Below the pieces are notes generated by a model. The model was not told the DNA's origin and ran no database searches. It saw only the letters and a program-made list of their open reading frames with translations. Both the position numbers and the translations under genes were made by a program. A DNA stretch of 39,648 nucleotides, taken from positions 1 through 39,648 of the forward strand of contig UBJO01000059.1 in the NCBI GenBank assembly GCA_900465665.1, written 5' to 3'. The DNA is from Hyphomicrobiales bacterium (GTDB lineage Bacteria > Pseudomonadota > Alphaproteobacteria > Rhizobiales > Rhizobiaceae). This document shows, piece after piece, positions 16,283 through 23,391 of this stretch (position 1 is its first letter; each line of letters starts with the position of its first letter).

Positions 16283-16318
16283 CAAGTCCCCGGCCCGCCG
16301 CCCTGATCCGGGGACTTG
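16283..16318. other. Perfect 11-bp inverted repeat between the radical SAM gene and rnhB
   Basis: CAAGTCCCCGG (16283-16293) is repeated inverted as CCGGGGACTTG (16308-16318) around a 14-nt loop. It forms a strong hairpin but has no T-tract on either side. It could be a terminator-like or mRNA-stabilising structure in the leader of rnhB, whose start is 34 nt further on. Confidence 0.5.
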
Positions 16319-16352
16319 CAGGAAATCGGGTTGGCGTGCGAAGTTCAGCCGC

Positions 16353-17024
16353 ATGAAACGTCGCACGCCACCCGATTCTCCCATGCTTTTCGAAGACGTC
16401 CCGCTGCTTCCGGATTTCCGGCTGGAGCTGAAGGCGCGCAAGGCCGGTCACTGGCCTGTTGCCGGCGTCGATGAGGCCGGGCGCGGACCGCTGGCGGGAC
16501 CCGTGGTTGCCGCGGCCGTCATTCTCGACCCGAAGCGCATCCCCGAGGGCTTGAACGATTCCAAACAGCTCTCCGCGCAGAGACGGGAAGAACTGTTCGA
16601 GCAGATCCTTGCCACCGCGACCGTCGCGATCGCCTCTTCCAGCTCGCGCCGCATCGACGAGACGGATATCCGCAAGGCAAGCCTCGATGCCATGCGCCGG
16701 GCAATCCTCAGCCTCTCCATCCCGGCAAGCTACGTGCTGACCGACGGGCTGGACGTGCCGCCCGGGCTCGAATGCCCCGGCCAGGCCGTCGTCAAGGGCG
16801 ATGCCCGCTCCGTTTCGATCGCGGCCGCCTCCATCGTTGCCAAGGTCACGCGCGACCGGATGATGACGCGCGCGGACCTCATCTTCCCCGCCTATGGCTT
16901 CGCCGCGCATGCCGGCTACGGCACCGCACGCCACCGCGCCGGCATCGACAGCCACGGCCCCTGCCCGCTGCATCGGATGAGCTTCGGGCGGCTCAAGCAG
17001 TTCCTGGTCACCGACGGCGAGTAG
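16353..17024 (+). CDS. rnhB: Ribonuclease HII
   Basis: This 223-residue RNase HII removes RNA from RNA-DNA hybrids and misincorporated ribonucleotides from DNA. The catalytic core VAGVDEAGRGPLAGPVVAA carries the D-E pair of the DEAGRG motif. The later aspartates in SYVLTDGLD and the conserved AASIVAKVTRDR complete the active site, and GYGTARHRAGIDSHGPCPLHR is the C-terminal signature. ATG 16353 is used; ATG 16383 would shorten it by ten residues without losing the domain. It is convergent with the atp operon. Confidence 0.95.
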   Translation: MKRRTPPDSPMLFEDVPLLPDFRLELKARKAGHWPVAGVDEAGRGPLAGPVVAAAVILDPKRIPEGLNDSKQLSAQRREELFEQILATATVAIASSSSRRIDETDIRKASLDAMRRAILSLSIPASYVLTDGLDVPPGLECPGQAVVKGDARSVSIAAASIVAKVTRDRMMTRADLIFPAYGFAAHAGYGTARHRAGIDSHGPCPLHRMSFGRLKQFLVTDGE

Positions 17025-17077
17025 GCGACACCTCGCACGTCGTTTCAGCGTTACCGCGAACAACATCCCCAAAACGC

Positions 17078-17100
17078 AAAAAACCCCGGCGAACCGGGGC
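17078..17100 (-). terminator. Rho-independent terminator of the atp operon
   Basis: On the minus strand the hairpin CCCCGG-TTCG-CCGGGG (17084-17099) is followed directly by six T residues (17078-17083). It lies 24 nt beyond the atpF stop. On the plus strand the same stem is followed by CTTTAAAAT, so it may also stop transcription from rnhB. Confidence 0.9.
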
Positions 17101-17123
17101 TTTAAAATGCGATAGGACCAATC

Positions 17124-17615
17124 TCAGTTGAGGCGGGTCTTTACCTGGCCGAGGGCGTTTCCGAAGAGTTCGGACTGAACCTTGGCATCGGCCTTCTTGA
17201 CGAGAACCGTTTCAGCGGCGGCGATGGCGAGGTCGACGGCTGCGGAACGAACCGCCTTCATCGCATCGGCTTCGGCCTGCTTGATCTTCGCTTCCGAAAC
17301 CGCGGTACGGTTGGCGACGAATTCCTCGGTCTTCTTCTTGGCTTCGGCGGTGAACATTTCCGCTTCGCGCTCGGCGGCTGCCAGGATATGGGCAGCTTCC
17401 GCTTCGGCTTCCTTGCGCTTGCGCTGATATTCGGCCAGCAGGTGCTGGGCCTCTTCACGCAGGCGCTTGGCTTCCGACAGCTCGTTGCGGATCTGATCGG
17501 CGCGGTCGTCGAGCGACGTCGCCATCATGCCGGGAACCTTGAGGTAGACGACCAGCGCCAGGAACAGGACGAGACCGACGAATGCGAAGAATGTTGCGTC
17601 CAGTGCAAATTCCAT
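17124..17615 (-). CDS. atpF: ATP synthase F0 subunit b
   Basis: This 163-residue protein has one N-terminal membrane helix (DATFFAFVGLVLFLALVVYL), then a long charged, alanine-rich coiled coil that forms the peripheral stalk linking F0 to F1. It is the last gene of the F0 operon, starting 3 nt after the b' gene stop, and is followed by a strong terminator. Alphaproteobacteria carry two b-type subunits (b and b') that form a heterodimer, and both are present here. Confidence 0.95.
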   Translation of the reverse strand: MEFALDATFFAFVGLVLFLALVVYLKVPGMMATSLDDRADQIRNELSEAKRLREEAQHLLAEYQRKRKEAEAEAAHILAAAEREAEMFTAEAKKKTEEFVANRTAVSEAKIKQAEADAMKAVRSAAVDLAIAAAETVLVKKADAKVQSELFGNALGQVKTRLN

Positions 17616-17618
17616 CGA

Positions 17619-18257
17619 TCAAGCTCCCTTCTTGGCCGCGGTAACGGCGGACGTTACTTCAGCCTTGGTGGCGGTGCCACCGATCAGCTGTTCGACGACG
17701 GCCTTTGCCGTTTCCTCGGCGATCGTGCCGACATCCGCGAATGCCTTCGCCTTGATATCGGCGATGTGGCCTTCCGCAGCCTTCAATTTTTCGCCCAGAG
17801 CAGCTTCGACCGCGCGGCGGTCGGCCTCGGCCTTGAGCTTGGCGGCGTCGCGCGCTGCCGTGCCGATTGCGTTCGACTTGGCGCGGGCTTCTGCGAGTTC
17901 GGCTTCGTAGGCAGCAACGTCTGCGTCTGCCTGCGCCTTCAGGCGTGCAGCCTCATCGAGGTCCTGGGCAATGCGCGTGTGGCGCTGCTCGAGGATACCG
18001 CCGATGCGCGGTGCAATGACCTTTTGCATGAGCACGAAGAAAATGACGAAGGTAATCGCCAGCCAGAGCAGCTGGGACGCATACGTCGAAGTATCGAAAG
18101 GCGGGAAAACACCGCCATGGTGTTCGGCTGGCACGCCGGTCTCGGTATGAACCTCGCCTGCGGCCGGGGCAGCATGCGCGTCTGTACCGGTCGCTGCACC
18201 AGTTTCTGCGGTTCCCGCCGGGGCTTCTTCAGCGTAAGCCGGGGTCACAAAAAACAT
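17619..18257 (-). CDS. atpG: ATP synthase F0 subunit b'
   Basis: This 212-residue b' subunit has an Ala/Gly/His-rich N-terminal extension (AEEAPAGTAETG and on), a membrane helix (SQLLWLAITFVIFFVLMQKV, about residues 61-80) and a long coiled coil (LEQRHTRIAQDLDEAARLKA and following). The ATG at 18257 is preferred over a GTG at 18263, because GGAGG lies 5 nt before the ATG while the GTG is inside the Shine-Dalgarno. The first residues FFVTPAYAEE look like a short signal-peptide end, a feature I recall from rhizobial b' subunits. The name atpF' is also used. A hairpin separates it from atpE. Confidence 0.93.
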   Translation of the reverse strand: MFFVTPAYAEEAPAGTAETGAATGTDAHAAPAAGEVHTETGVPAEHHGGVFPPFDTSTYASQLLWLAITFVIFFVLMQKVIAPRIGGILEQRHTRIAQDLDEAARLKAQADADVAAYEAELAEARAKSNAIGTAARDAAKLKAEADRRAVEAALGEKLKAAEGHIADIKAKAFADVGTIAEETAKAVVEQLIGGTATKAEVTSAVTAAKKGA

Positions 18258-18287
18258 GCTCACCTCCAGGTGTACTGCAAATACAAA

Positions 18288-18320
18288 GGATCACGGCTCG
18301 CTGTTCGCAGGCCGTGATCC
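18288..18320 (-). terminator. Hairpin downstream of atpE (attenuator or mRNA-stability element)
   Basis: Perfect 10-bp arms, GGATCACGGC (18288-18297) and GCCGTGATCC (18311-18320), enclose 13 nt. On the minus strand the stem begins 15 nt after the atpE stop and is followed by TTTGTATTTG. The U-tract is interrupted, so readthrough to the b' gene is expected. It could raise atpE expression over its downstream neighbours, matching the high copy number of subunit c. Confidence 0.6.
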
Positions 18321-18335
18321 CTCAGTGCGCCGAAA

Positions 18336-18563
18336 TTAAACGGCGAACAGCAGAAGGAGAGCGACGAGCAGCGAGAAGATGCCCAGAGCTTCCGTAACGG
18401 CGAAGCCGAATACCAGACGGCCGAACTGGCTGTCAGCGGCAGACGGGTTGCGCAGGGCGCCCGACAGGTAGCTGCCGAAGATGTTGCCGAGGCCGAGAGC
18501 CGTACCGGCCATACCAAAGCAAGCGAGGCCTGCACCGATGAATTTTGCTGCTTCCGCGTCCAT
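18336..18563 (-). CDS. atpE: ATP synthase F0 subunit c
   Basis: This 75-residue two-helix proteolipid forms the rotating c-ring. The proton-carrying carboxylate is E58 in FAVTEALG of the second helix, and the polar loop is RNPSA (38-42). The first helix is glycine-rich (GAGLACFGMAGTALGLG). The ATG at 18563 has AAGGAG 7 nt upstream, the best Shine-Dalgarno in the operon, in keeping with the need for many copies. The longer frame to 18620 has no support. Confidence 0.96.
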   Translation of the reverse strand: MDAEAAKFIGAGLACFGMAGTALGLGNIFGSYLSGALRNPSAADSQFGRLVFGFAVTEALGIFSLLVALLLLFAV

Positions 18564-18601
18564 GTTGTACTCCTTTGAAATGGTTGTTGCGGCGAATTGA
18601 C

Positions 18602-18619
18602 TGACGCCCGCGGACGTCA
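18602..18619. other. 18-bp near-perfect palindrome between atpB and atpE
   Basis: TGACGCCCGCGGACGTCA is self-complementary except for one base pair and is centred on CCGCGG. It lies in the 69-nt spacer between the atpB stop and the atpE start, just upstream of the atpE ribosome-binding site. It may act as an RNA structure that defines processing or translation of atpE. Confidence 0.45.
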
Positions 18620-18632
18620 ATGTCGGTATCCC

Positions 18633-19385
18633 TTAGTGGCCACCCGGATGGATCGCGTCGTTGAGGTACATGCAAGTCAGCACCGCAAAGACGTAAGCCT
18701 GGAGGAAGGCGACGAGGAACTCGAGACCCGTCAGAGCGACGGTCATGATGAGGGGAAGAACGGCGCCACCGATACCAACAGCACCCATGGCTCCAAGCGA
18801 GGCAACGAAGCCCGCGAACACTTTAAGGGTGATGTGACCGGCCAGCATGTTGGCGAAGAGACGAACGGAAAGCGAAATCGGACGCGACAGGAACGAGATG
18901 ATTTCGATGGCGACGACCAGCGGCAGCAAGATGCCGGGAACGCCCTGAGGCACGAAGACATTCAGGAAGTGGAAGCCGTGCTTGTAGAAGCCGTAGACCA
19001 GAACCGTGCCGATGACGAGCAGAGCGAGAGCAAAGGTGACGATGATCTGGCTGGTGATGGTGAAGAAGTATGGGAACATGCCGAGCAGGTTTGCGGTCAG
19101 CACGAACATGAAGAGCGAGAAGACCAGCGGGAAGAACTTCATCCCCTTGGATCCGGCGCCTTCTTTCAGCATTCCCGCGATGAACTCGTAGGACATTTCG
19201 GCGACCGACTGCGAGCGGCCCGGCACGATGGCGCGGTTCGACGTCGAGAAATAGAGGAAGCCGGCGGCCACGGCAGCGGAAGCCGCCATGAACAGCGAGG
19301 CGTTCGTAAACGAGAAATCAATCCCGCCGATTTCGATCGGCACAATCTTCTGGATCAGGAACTGATGAGTCGGATCGTTAGACAC
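18633..19385 (-). CDS. atpB: ATP synthase F0 subunit a
   Basis: This 250-residue polytopic membrane protein forms the proton half-channels next to the c-ring. The essential arginine is in helix 4 (SLSVRLFANMLAGH), and the conserved C-terminal helix reads LVAFLQAYVFAVLTCMYL. The N-terminal segment (MSNDPTHQFLIQKIVPIEIGG) is characteristic of alphaproteobacterial AtpB. It follows atpI by 75 nt on the same strand. Confidence 0.96.
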   Translation of the reverse strand: MSNDPTHQFLIQKIVPIEIGGIDFSFTNASLFMAASAAVAAGFLYFSTSNRAIVPGRSQSVAEMSYEFIAGMLKEGAGSKGMKFFPLVFSLFMFVLTANLLGMFPYFFTITSQIIVTFALALLVIGTVLVYGFYKHGFHFLNVFVPQGVPGILLPLVVAIEIISFLSRPISLSVRLFANMLAGHITLKVFAGFVASLGAMGAVGIGGAVLPLIMTVALTGLEFLVAFLQAYVFAVLTCMYLNDAIHPGGH

Positions 19386-19409
19386 CGCTTGTTCTCTCTA
19401 TATCTTATA

Positions 19410-19424
19410 CCCGCACGAAGCGGG
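19410..19424. other. Short hairpin between atpI and atpB
   Basis: CCCGC-ACGAA-GCGGG forms a 5-bp GC stem with a 5-nt loop in the atpI-atpB spacer, about 25 nt upstream of the atpB start. It is the third junction in this operon that carries a hairpin. Confidence 0.4.
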
Positions 19425-19460
19425 ATTATTGCACTGGATCGAACGCCTGAACGTTCCGCC

Positions 19461-19805
19461 CTATTTCCGGTCGCTTTCGCGCATATCGAGATCCGGTTTC
19501 GCAACCTTGCCCGCAGCGCGCATCACGTTCAGCACGCCGGCACCAAATCCAAGAAGAAGAAGTACGATCAATCCCCAAGGCGCAGTGCCGACAAAACGGT
19601 CGAAGAGATAGCCCAGGACAGCGCCGACCACGACCGCGGAAATGAACTCGCTCGAAAGCTTCATCGCCTGGGCGTAGCCCTTGCGGCTTACCTCGGCGCG
19701 GGCCTCATCGGCCTCGTCCTTCCCCGCCTCGATGCGCTTGGTCGCGAGTTCCGCTCCCAGTTGCGCACGGCGCTTTTCCAGACTCTCCTCGCGGCCATCC
19801 GCCAT
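19461..19805 (-). CDS. atpI: ATP synthase accessory protein AtpI
   Basis: This 114-residue protein has a charged N-terminal helix (about residues 1-45, with Glu, Arg and Lys repeats) and two transmembrane helices: FISAVVVGAVLGYLFDRF and GLIVLLLLGFGAGVLNVM. AtpI proteins help assemble the c-ring or take part in Mg2+/Ca2+ handling and are not part of the final enzyme. It is the first gene of the F0 operon. The F1 genes are not in this window, as is normal for rhizobia, where F0 and F1 operons are separate. Confidence 0.9.
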   Translation of the reverse strand: MADGREESLEKRRAQLGAELATKRIEAGKDEADEARAEVSRKGYAQAMKLSSEFISAVVVGAVLGYLFDRFVGTAPWGLIVLLLLGFGAGVLNVMRAAGKVAKPDLDMRESDRK

Positions 19806-19910
19806 CGTGCTCTCCTCCGCCTGCCGCCGTCCGCTACGCCGCTACCCCGGTTTACCGGACAACGACCCCAAGGCTGAAGAACCTTCCGGCCCGCTTTGAA
19901 GTCGCGCGCA

Positions 19911-19939
19911 ACATAGTTTTAGCAAAATCCATAGTCAAG
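19911..19939 (-). promoter_or_regulatory. Housekeeping promoter of the atp F0 operon
   Basis: On the minus strand CTTGAC (19939-19934) is separated by exactly 17 nt from CTATGT (19916-19911), one base from the rhizobial sigma-70 consensus CTTGAC-N17-CTATAT. Transcription would begin near 19904, giving a leader of about 100 nt before atpI. Confidence 0.75.
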
Positions 19940-20053
19940 GCGTAGCAGGCCGATGTCCAGCCATAAAATAAGCGATCAAAAACATATAGTTAGATCGATA
20001 CGGGCGGGTTGTGGCGGAATCGGGGGAAAGAATCCGTGGGCTGACGCGGCAAT

Positions 20054-20073
20054 AAGGCGCGAAAACGCGCCTT
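20054..20073 (-). terminator. Hairpin terminator after the SleB-type hydrolase gene
   Basis: Eight-base arms AAGGCGCG and CGCGCCTT flank AAAA (20054-20073). The minus-strand stem lies 15 nt past the stop of the hydrolase gene and is followed by ATTG, a poor U-tract. On the plus strand it is followed by TTTT minus two counted in the stem. Bidirectional termination is possible. Confidence 0.5.
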
Positions 20074-20087
20074 TTACCGGCTTTTTG

Positions 20088-21305
20088 TCAGCTCCAGCCG
20101 CCGCCATAGGTGCGGTAGAAGACGTGCAGACCGATACGGCCGACCTTTTCCATGGTCTTTGCCCATTTCGGGCGAACATAGACGGCGTGGTAATGGGTGG
20201 CGGAGCCAACCTGGGGCAGCCAGATGCGGCCGGCGGTGACCGCCATCGCCACATCGCGGGCGATTCTCCAATGGGCCTGCGAGTTCACGCGGTCCTTGAT
20301 GTTGTCGCAAGCGAAGGAGAACTGGCAGCGGTTGCGCCAATCCTCGTTCTGGTAGACGACGCCGCAGATGGTCTTCGGGTAAGCCGGGTTGCGCACACGA
20401 TTGAGGATCACCTGGGCGACGGCCGCCTGGCCCTTCACGGTTTCGCCACGCGCCTCGAAATAGATGCCTGAGGCCAGACACTGCTGCTCGGCGGGCGAGA
20501 AGACGCTGGCCGGCAGGATGCTCGCGGCCCAGGCGTGATCCTTCGGGCCGATCTGCGGCACGAAGCGGCCGTTGTCGGCTTTCTCCGTCAGGATCGAATC
20601 GAAGGGTGACTGGCGGGCGTAATCGGGAGCGGCAGGGGCGAAGGCGGTTGCGAGCACGTCCGACTTGTTGCTGGTGACGAGATCGGCCAGCATCGGCGAG
20701 ATGTCGGCTGCGGGCTTCGGCGGCTGCTTGCGGTAAAAGTTGGTGGCGATCTCGATTTCCTTGCCGCGGATCTTCGGTTTCACGAAGGCCGACTTGTCCT
20801 TCAGGTTGAAGGTCGGCTGAAACAGAAGACGGGTCCGCTGCAGGATCGAGCCGGCGGAGAAATCCTTCGGTGGCTGCACTTGCTCGACGGCGACCACCCT
20901 GCCCTTCTTGGTGGCGCGGTTGACGCGGTCTTCATCGGGCGTGTCTTCGTGGCCCTTGTTCTCGGCGGTAAAGGCGACCTTGCGGCCATCGGGCAGCACC
21001 ATGCCGGCACCGGATGCGATGGCGCCGGTAACCGCGGAATCCGCGAAGGCGAGTTCGGCCTGGTGGATGGAGCCGGCGGGGGAGTTGGTCAGCACCATGC
21101 GCCAGTTCTCGCGCCCCTGATCGAGGCCGGCCAGAAGCGCTGCCAGATCGGCATGCGAGGCCATGGTGGGGAACATCAGCCACGCGCAGACGCCGAAGAG
21201 CGCGGGGGAACTCCATCTTTGCAGCAAGGGGCGCAGCTTATCGAAGCGGCGCGACGCACCAGAGGCGCGTGATTTGCCAGGAACTCGACTATTTCGACGC
21301 AACAC
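20088..21305 (-). CDS. SleB-family cell wall hydrolase (Hydrolase_2 domain)
   Basis: This 405-residue protein has an N-terminal membrane segment (about residues 34-50, LFGVCAWLMFPTMASHA) after a basic cytoplasmic leader. A long variable region follows (about 50-270), then the C-terminal Hydrolase_2 domain. The domain signature is CLASGIYFEARGE with the catalytic Glu, then GQAAVAQVILNRVRNPAYP and CQFSFACD, ending WAKTMEKVGRIGLHVFYR. Family members cleave the peptidoglycan glycan backbone. The start is taken as GTG 21305 with GGAG 4 nt upstream; the adjacent TTG (21302) has better spacing. A palindrome with GGTTAA arms lies 45 nt upstream. Confidence 0.88.
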   Translation of the reverse strand: MLRRNSRVPGKSRASGASRRFDKLRPLLQRWSSPALFGVCAWLMFPTMASHADLAALLAGLDQGRENWRMVLTNSPAGSIHQAELAFADSAVTGAIASGAGMVLPDGRKVAFTAENKGHEDTPDEDRVNRATKKGRVVAVEQVQPPKDFSAGSILQRTRLLFQPTFNLKDKSAFVKPKIRGKEIEIATNFYRKQPPKPAADISPMLADLVTSNKSDVLATAFAPAAPDYARQSPFDSILTEKADNGRFVPQIGPKDHAWAASILPASVFSPAEQQCLASGIYFEARGETVKGQAAVAQVILNRVRNPAYPKTICGVVYQNEDWRNRCQFSFACDNIKDRVNSQAHWRIARDVAMAVTAGRIWLPQVGSATHYHAVYVRPKWAKTMEKVGRIGLHVFYRTYGGGWS

Positions 21306-21349
21306 CAGACTCCCGCATGGGACGCATGAACATGCCGATAAAAATGTCT

Positions 21350-21374
21350 CATTAACCTTGATGCTTGGTTAATG
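21350..21374. promoter_or_regulatory. Perfect 8-bp inverted repeat upstream of the SleB-type gene
   Basis: CATTAACC (21350-21357) and GGTTAATG (21367-21374) flank a 9-nt spacer. The element lies 45 nt upstream of the hydrolase start codon in the 115-nt gap that also holds the kup terminator. The TTAACC half-sites recall CtrA-type sequences, but the spacing does not fit the TTAA-N7-TTAAC box. It may be an operator of another regulator. Confidence 0.4.
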
Positions 21375-21420
21375 CGCCGCCCCCAATTGATACAGCATTT
21401 GCTTATAGAGCCTGAAACGC

Positions 21421-21446
21421 AAAAGCCCGGCGCGAGGCCGGGCTTT
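21421..21446 (-). terminator. Rho-independent terminator of kup
   Basis: On the minus strand the stem AAAGCCCGGC/GCCGGGCTTT (21422-21431 and 21437-21446) with a 5-nt loop runs into TTTT and lies 20 nt beyond the kup stop. The stem is GC-rich with an A-tract on the 5' side, so it can also work in the opposite direction. Confidence 0.85.
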
Positions 21447-21466
21447 CGAGGGATGGGTGGGCACCG

Positions 21467-23365
21467 TCAGATGATAACGTGCGAGCCGAGTTCGACCACG
21501 CGGTTGGCCGGCAGGCGGAAGTAGTCCGACGGGTTGGCGGCGGCGTTGGCGAGCGCGATGTAGAGGCGGTCCTGCCAATAGGGCATGCCCGATTTCGCAT
21601 CCGGCACCAGCTTGCGGCGGCCGAGATAGAAGGAGGTCGACATGATGTCGAACTTCAGGCCGGTCTTGCGCAGCGTCGCCAGCGCCTGCGAGACGTTCTG
21701 CGATTCCATGAAGCCGAACAGAAGCTCGACGCGCGAGAAGCGCTCGGAGATCTGCTCGACCTTGTAGCGGTCGGCGCTCGGCACGCGCGGCTTGTTGACG
21801 GTGCGGATCGTCAGGATCACGTTCTTGTCGTGCAGGACGTGGTTGTGCTTCAGATTGTGCAGCAGTGCGGCGGGTGCGGATTCCGGATCGCTGGTGAGGA
21901 AAATCGCGGTACCGGGCACATGGGCCGGCGAGTGATCACTCTTGCGCTCGATCGAGGAGATGAACGAGGCCAGCGGGATATCCGTGTGGCGGGTCTTTTC
22001 CATCAGAAGCGCCGAGCCGCGACGCCATGTCCACATGACGACGACGAAGGCGGTGGCGATCATGACAGGGATATAGCCGCCATCGTGGATCTTGATGAGG
22101 TTGGCGCCGAGGAAGATCATTTCCAGCACGAAGAGCGGCGCCAGCACGGCGGTTGCCGTCAGCACCGACCAGTTCCAGCGGACGCGGACGAACTCGAAGG
22201 CCATGATCGAGGTCACGACCATGGCGCCGGTGACGGAGATACCATAGGCCGTGGACAGCGAATCCGACGAGCCGAAGGAGATGACCAGGAAGATCACGCC
22301 CAGGAACAGCAACAGATTGACCGACGGCACGAAGATCTGCCCGGTATTGGTTTCCGAGGTGAAGAGGATTTCCATGCGCGGCAGGAAGCCAAGGTTGATC
22401 GCCTGGCGGATCAGCGAAAACGCACCCGTGATGACCGCCTGGCTGGCGATGATGGTGGCGGCGGTGGCCAAGATGACGGCCGGCAGCAGCGCCCATTTCG
22501 GGAACATCAGATAGAAGGGATCGGTCATCGCGTGCGGATTGCCAAGCACCAGAGCACCCTGGCCGAGATAGTTCAGCGTCAGCGCCGGGAAGACCAGCAC
22601 GAACCACGCCCACTGGATCGGGCGGCGACCGAAGTGGCCGAGGTCGGCGTAAAGCGCTTCGGCGCCTGTCAGCGTCAGGAACACCGCGCCGAGCACGATC
22701 ACGCCGAAGAAGCCCTCATGCATGAGGAAGCTCACGGCGTAATACGGGTTGAAGGCGGCGAGGATGCCGAAATCATCCGAGATGTGCGAGATGCCGACAA
22801 CGGCGAGCACGATGAACCAGAGCGCGGTGATCGGCCCGAAATAGCGCGCCATCGTTCCCGTGCCGCGCGACTGCACGGCAAAGAGCACGGCGAGGATGGC
22901 GACCGAGATCGGCACGATGTAGCTGCTCAGCTGCGGCGCGACGAGTTTCAGACCTTCGACCGCCGACAAAACCGACAGCGCCGGCGTGATCATCGCATCG
23001 CCGAGGAAGAGTGCCGCGCCGACGAGGCCGAGCATCATCAGAAGCGCGGTGTGGCCGTTGGCGGTCTTCAACAGAAGCGCCAGCAGCGACAGCGTGCCGC
23101 CCTCGCCTTCGTTGTCGGCGCGCAAGAGAAGCAGCACGTATTTGATTGTCACGATGATGGTCAGCGCCCAGATCATCAGCGAGACGACGCTGATGACCTC
23201 GAAACGGGTGAGGCCATCGGCGGCGACGGGCTTCAGCGCTTCGCGAAATGCGTAAAGCGGGCTGGTACCGATGTCACCGTAGACGACGCCGACAGAGCCC
23301 AGCGCAAGATAGAAGAGCTTGCGCGGGCTCATGTTCTGGTCGTGTGAATGGCTGTCTGCGGACAT
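21467..23365 (-). CDS. kup: Low-affinity potassium uptake protein Kup
   Basis: This 632-residue K+/H+ symporter of the KUP/HAK/KT family is in the inner membrane. About twelve transmembrane helices fill the first two-thirds, starting with the signature ALGSVGVVYGDIGTSPLYAF (about residues 18-37). The C-terminal cytoplasmic domain (from about residue 455, PGTAIFLTSDPESAPAALLH) is present and complete, ending RVVELGSHVII. It follows corA by 18 nt on the same strand. No Shine-Dalgarno precedes the ATG, and a small hairpin plus T5 lies in the gap, so its translation or transcription may depend on corA. Confidence 0.95.
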   Translation of the reverse strand: MSADSHSHDQNMSPRKLFYLALGSVGVVYGDIGTSPLYAFREALKPVAADGLTRFEVISVVSLMIWALTIIVTIKYVLLLLRADNEGEGGTLSLLALLLKTANGHTALLMMLGLVGAALFLGDAMITPALSVLSAVEGLKLVAPQLSSYIVPISVAILAVLFAVQSRGTGTMARYFGPITALWFIVLAVVGISHISDDFGILAAFNPYYAVSFLMHEGFFGVIVLGAVFLTLTGAEALYADLGHFGRRPIQWAWFVLVFPALTLNYLGQGALVLGNPHAMTDPFYLMFPKWALLPAVILATAATIIASQAVITGAFSLIRQAINLGFLPRMEILFTSETNTGQIFVPSVNLLLFLGVIFLVISFGSSDSLSTAYGISVTGAMVVTSIMAFEFVRVRWNWSVLTATAVLAPLFVLEMIFLGANLIKIHDGGYIPVMIATAFVVVMWTWRRGSALLMEKTRHTDIPLASFISSIERKSDHSPAHVPGTAIFLTSDPESAPAALLHNLKHNHVLHDKNVILTIRTVNKPRVPSADRYKVEQISERFSRVELLFGFMESQNVSQALATLRKTGLKFDIMSTSFYLGRRKLVPDAKSGMPYWQDRLYIALANAAANPSDYFRLPANRVVELGSHVII

Positions 23366-23370
23366 GAAAC

Positions 23371-23391
23371 AAAAACAGGCTCTTCAGAGCC
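23371..23391 (-). terminator. Terminator-like hairpin spanning the corA stop, upstream of kup
   Basis: On the minus strand GGCTC-TGAA-GAGCC (23391-23378) forms a 5-bp GC-rich stem with a UGAA loop that contains the corA stop codon. TG and five T residues (23375-23371) follow. The kup ATG is only 6 nt downstream. Ribosomes finishing corA would melt the stem, so it could act as a translation-sensitive attenuator for kup. Confidence 0.45.

Noticed and set aside
14958..17072. A 704-codon minus-strand open frame across the radical SAM and rnhB genes
   Set aside because: It is antisense to two clear plus-strand genes, is Arg/His/Gly-rich without domains, and arises from GC-rich third positions.
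21350..21374. CtrA box upstream of the SleB-type gene
   Set aside because: The two TTAA elements are 13 nt apart, not 7, so it does not meet the consensus; reported only as an unassigned palindrome.
21479..23347. A 622-codon plus-strand open frame antisense to kup
   Set aside because: Composition (His, Arg, Asp, Gly) and lack of any motif mark it as the shadow of kup.
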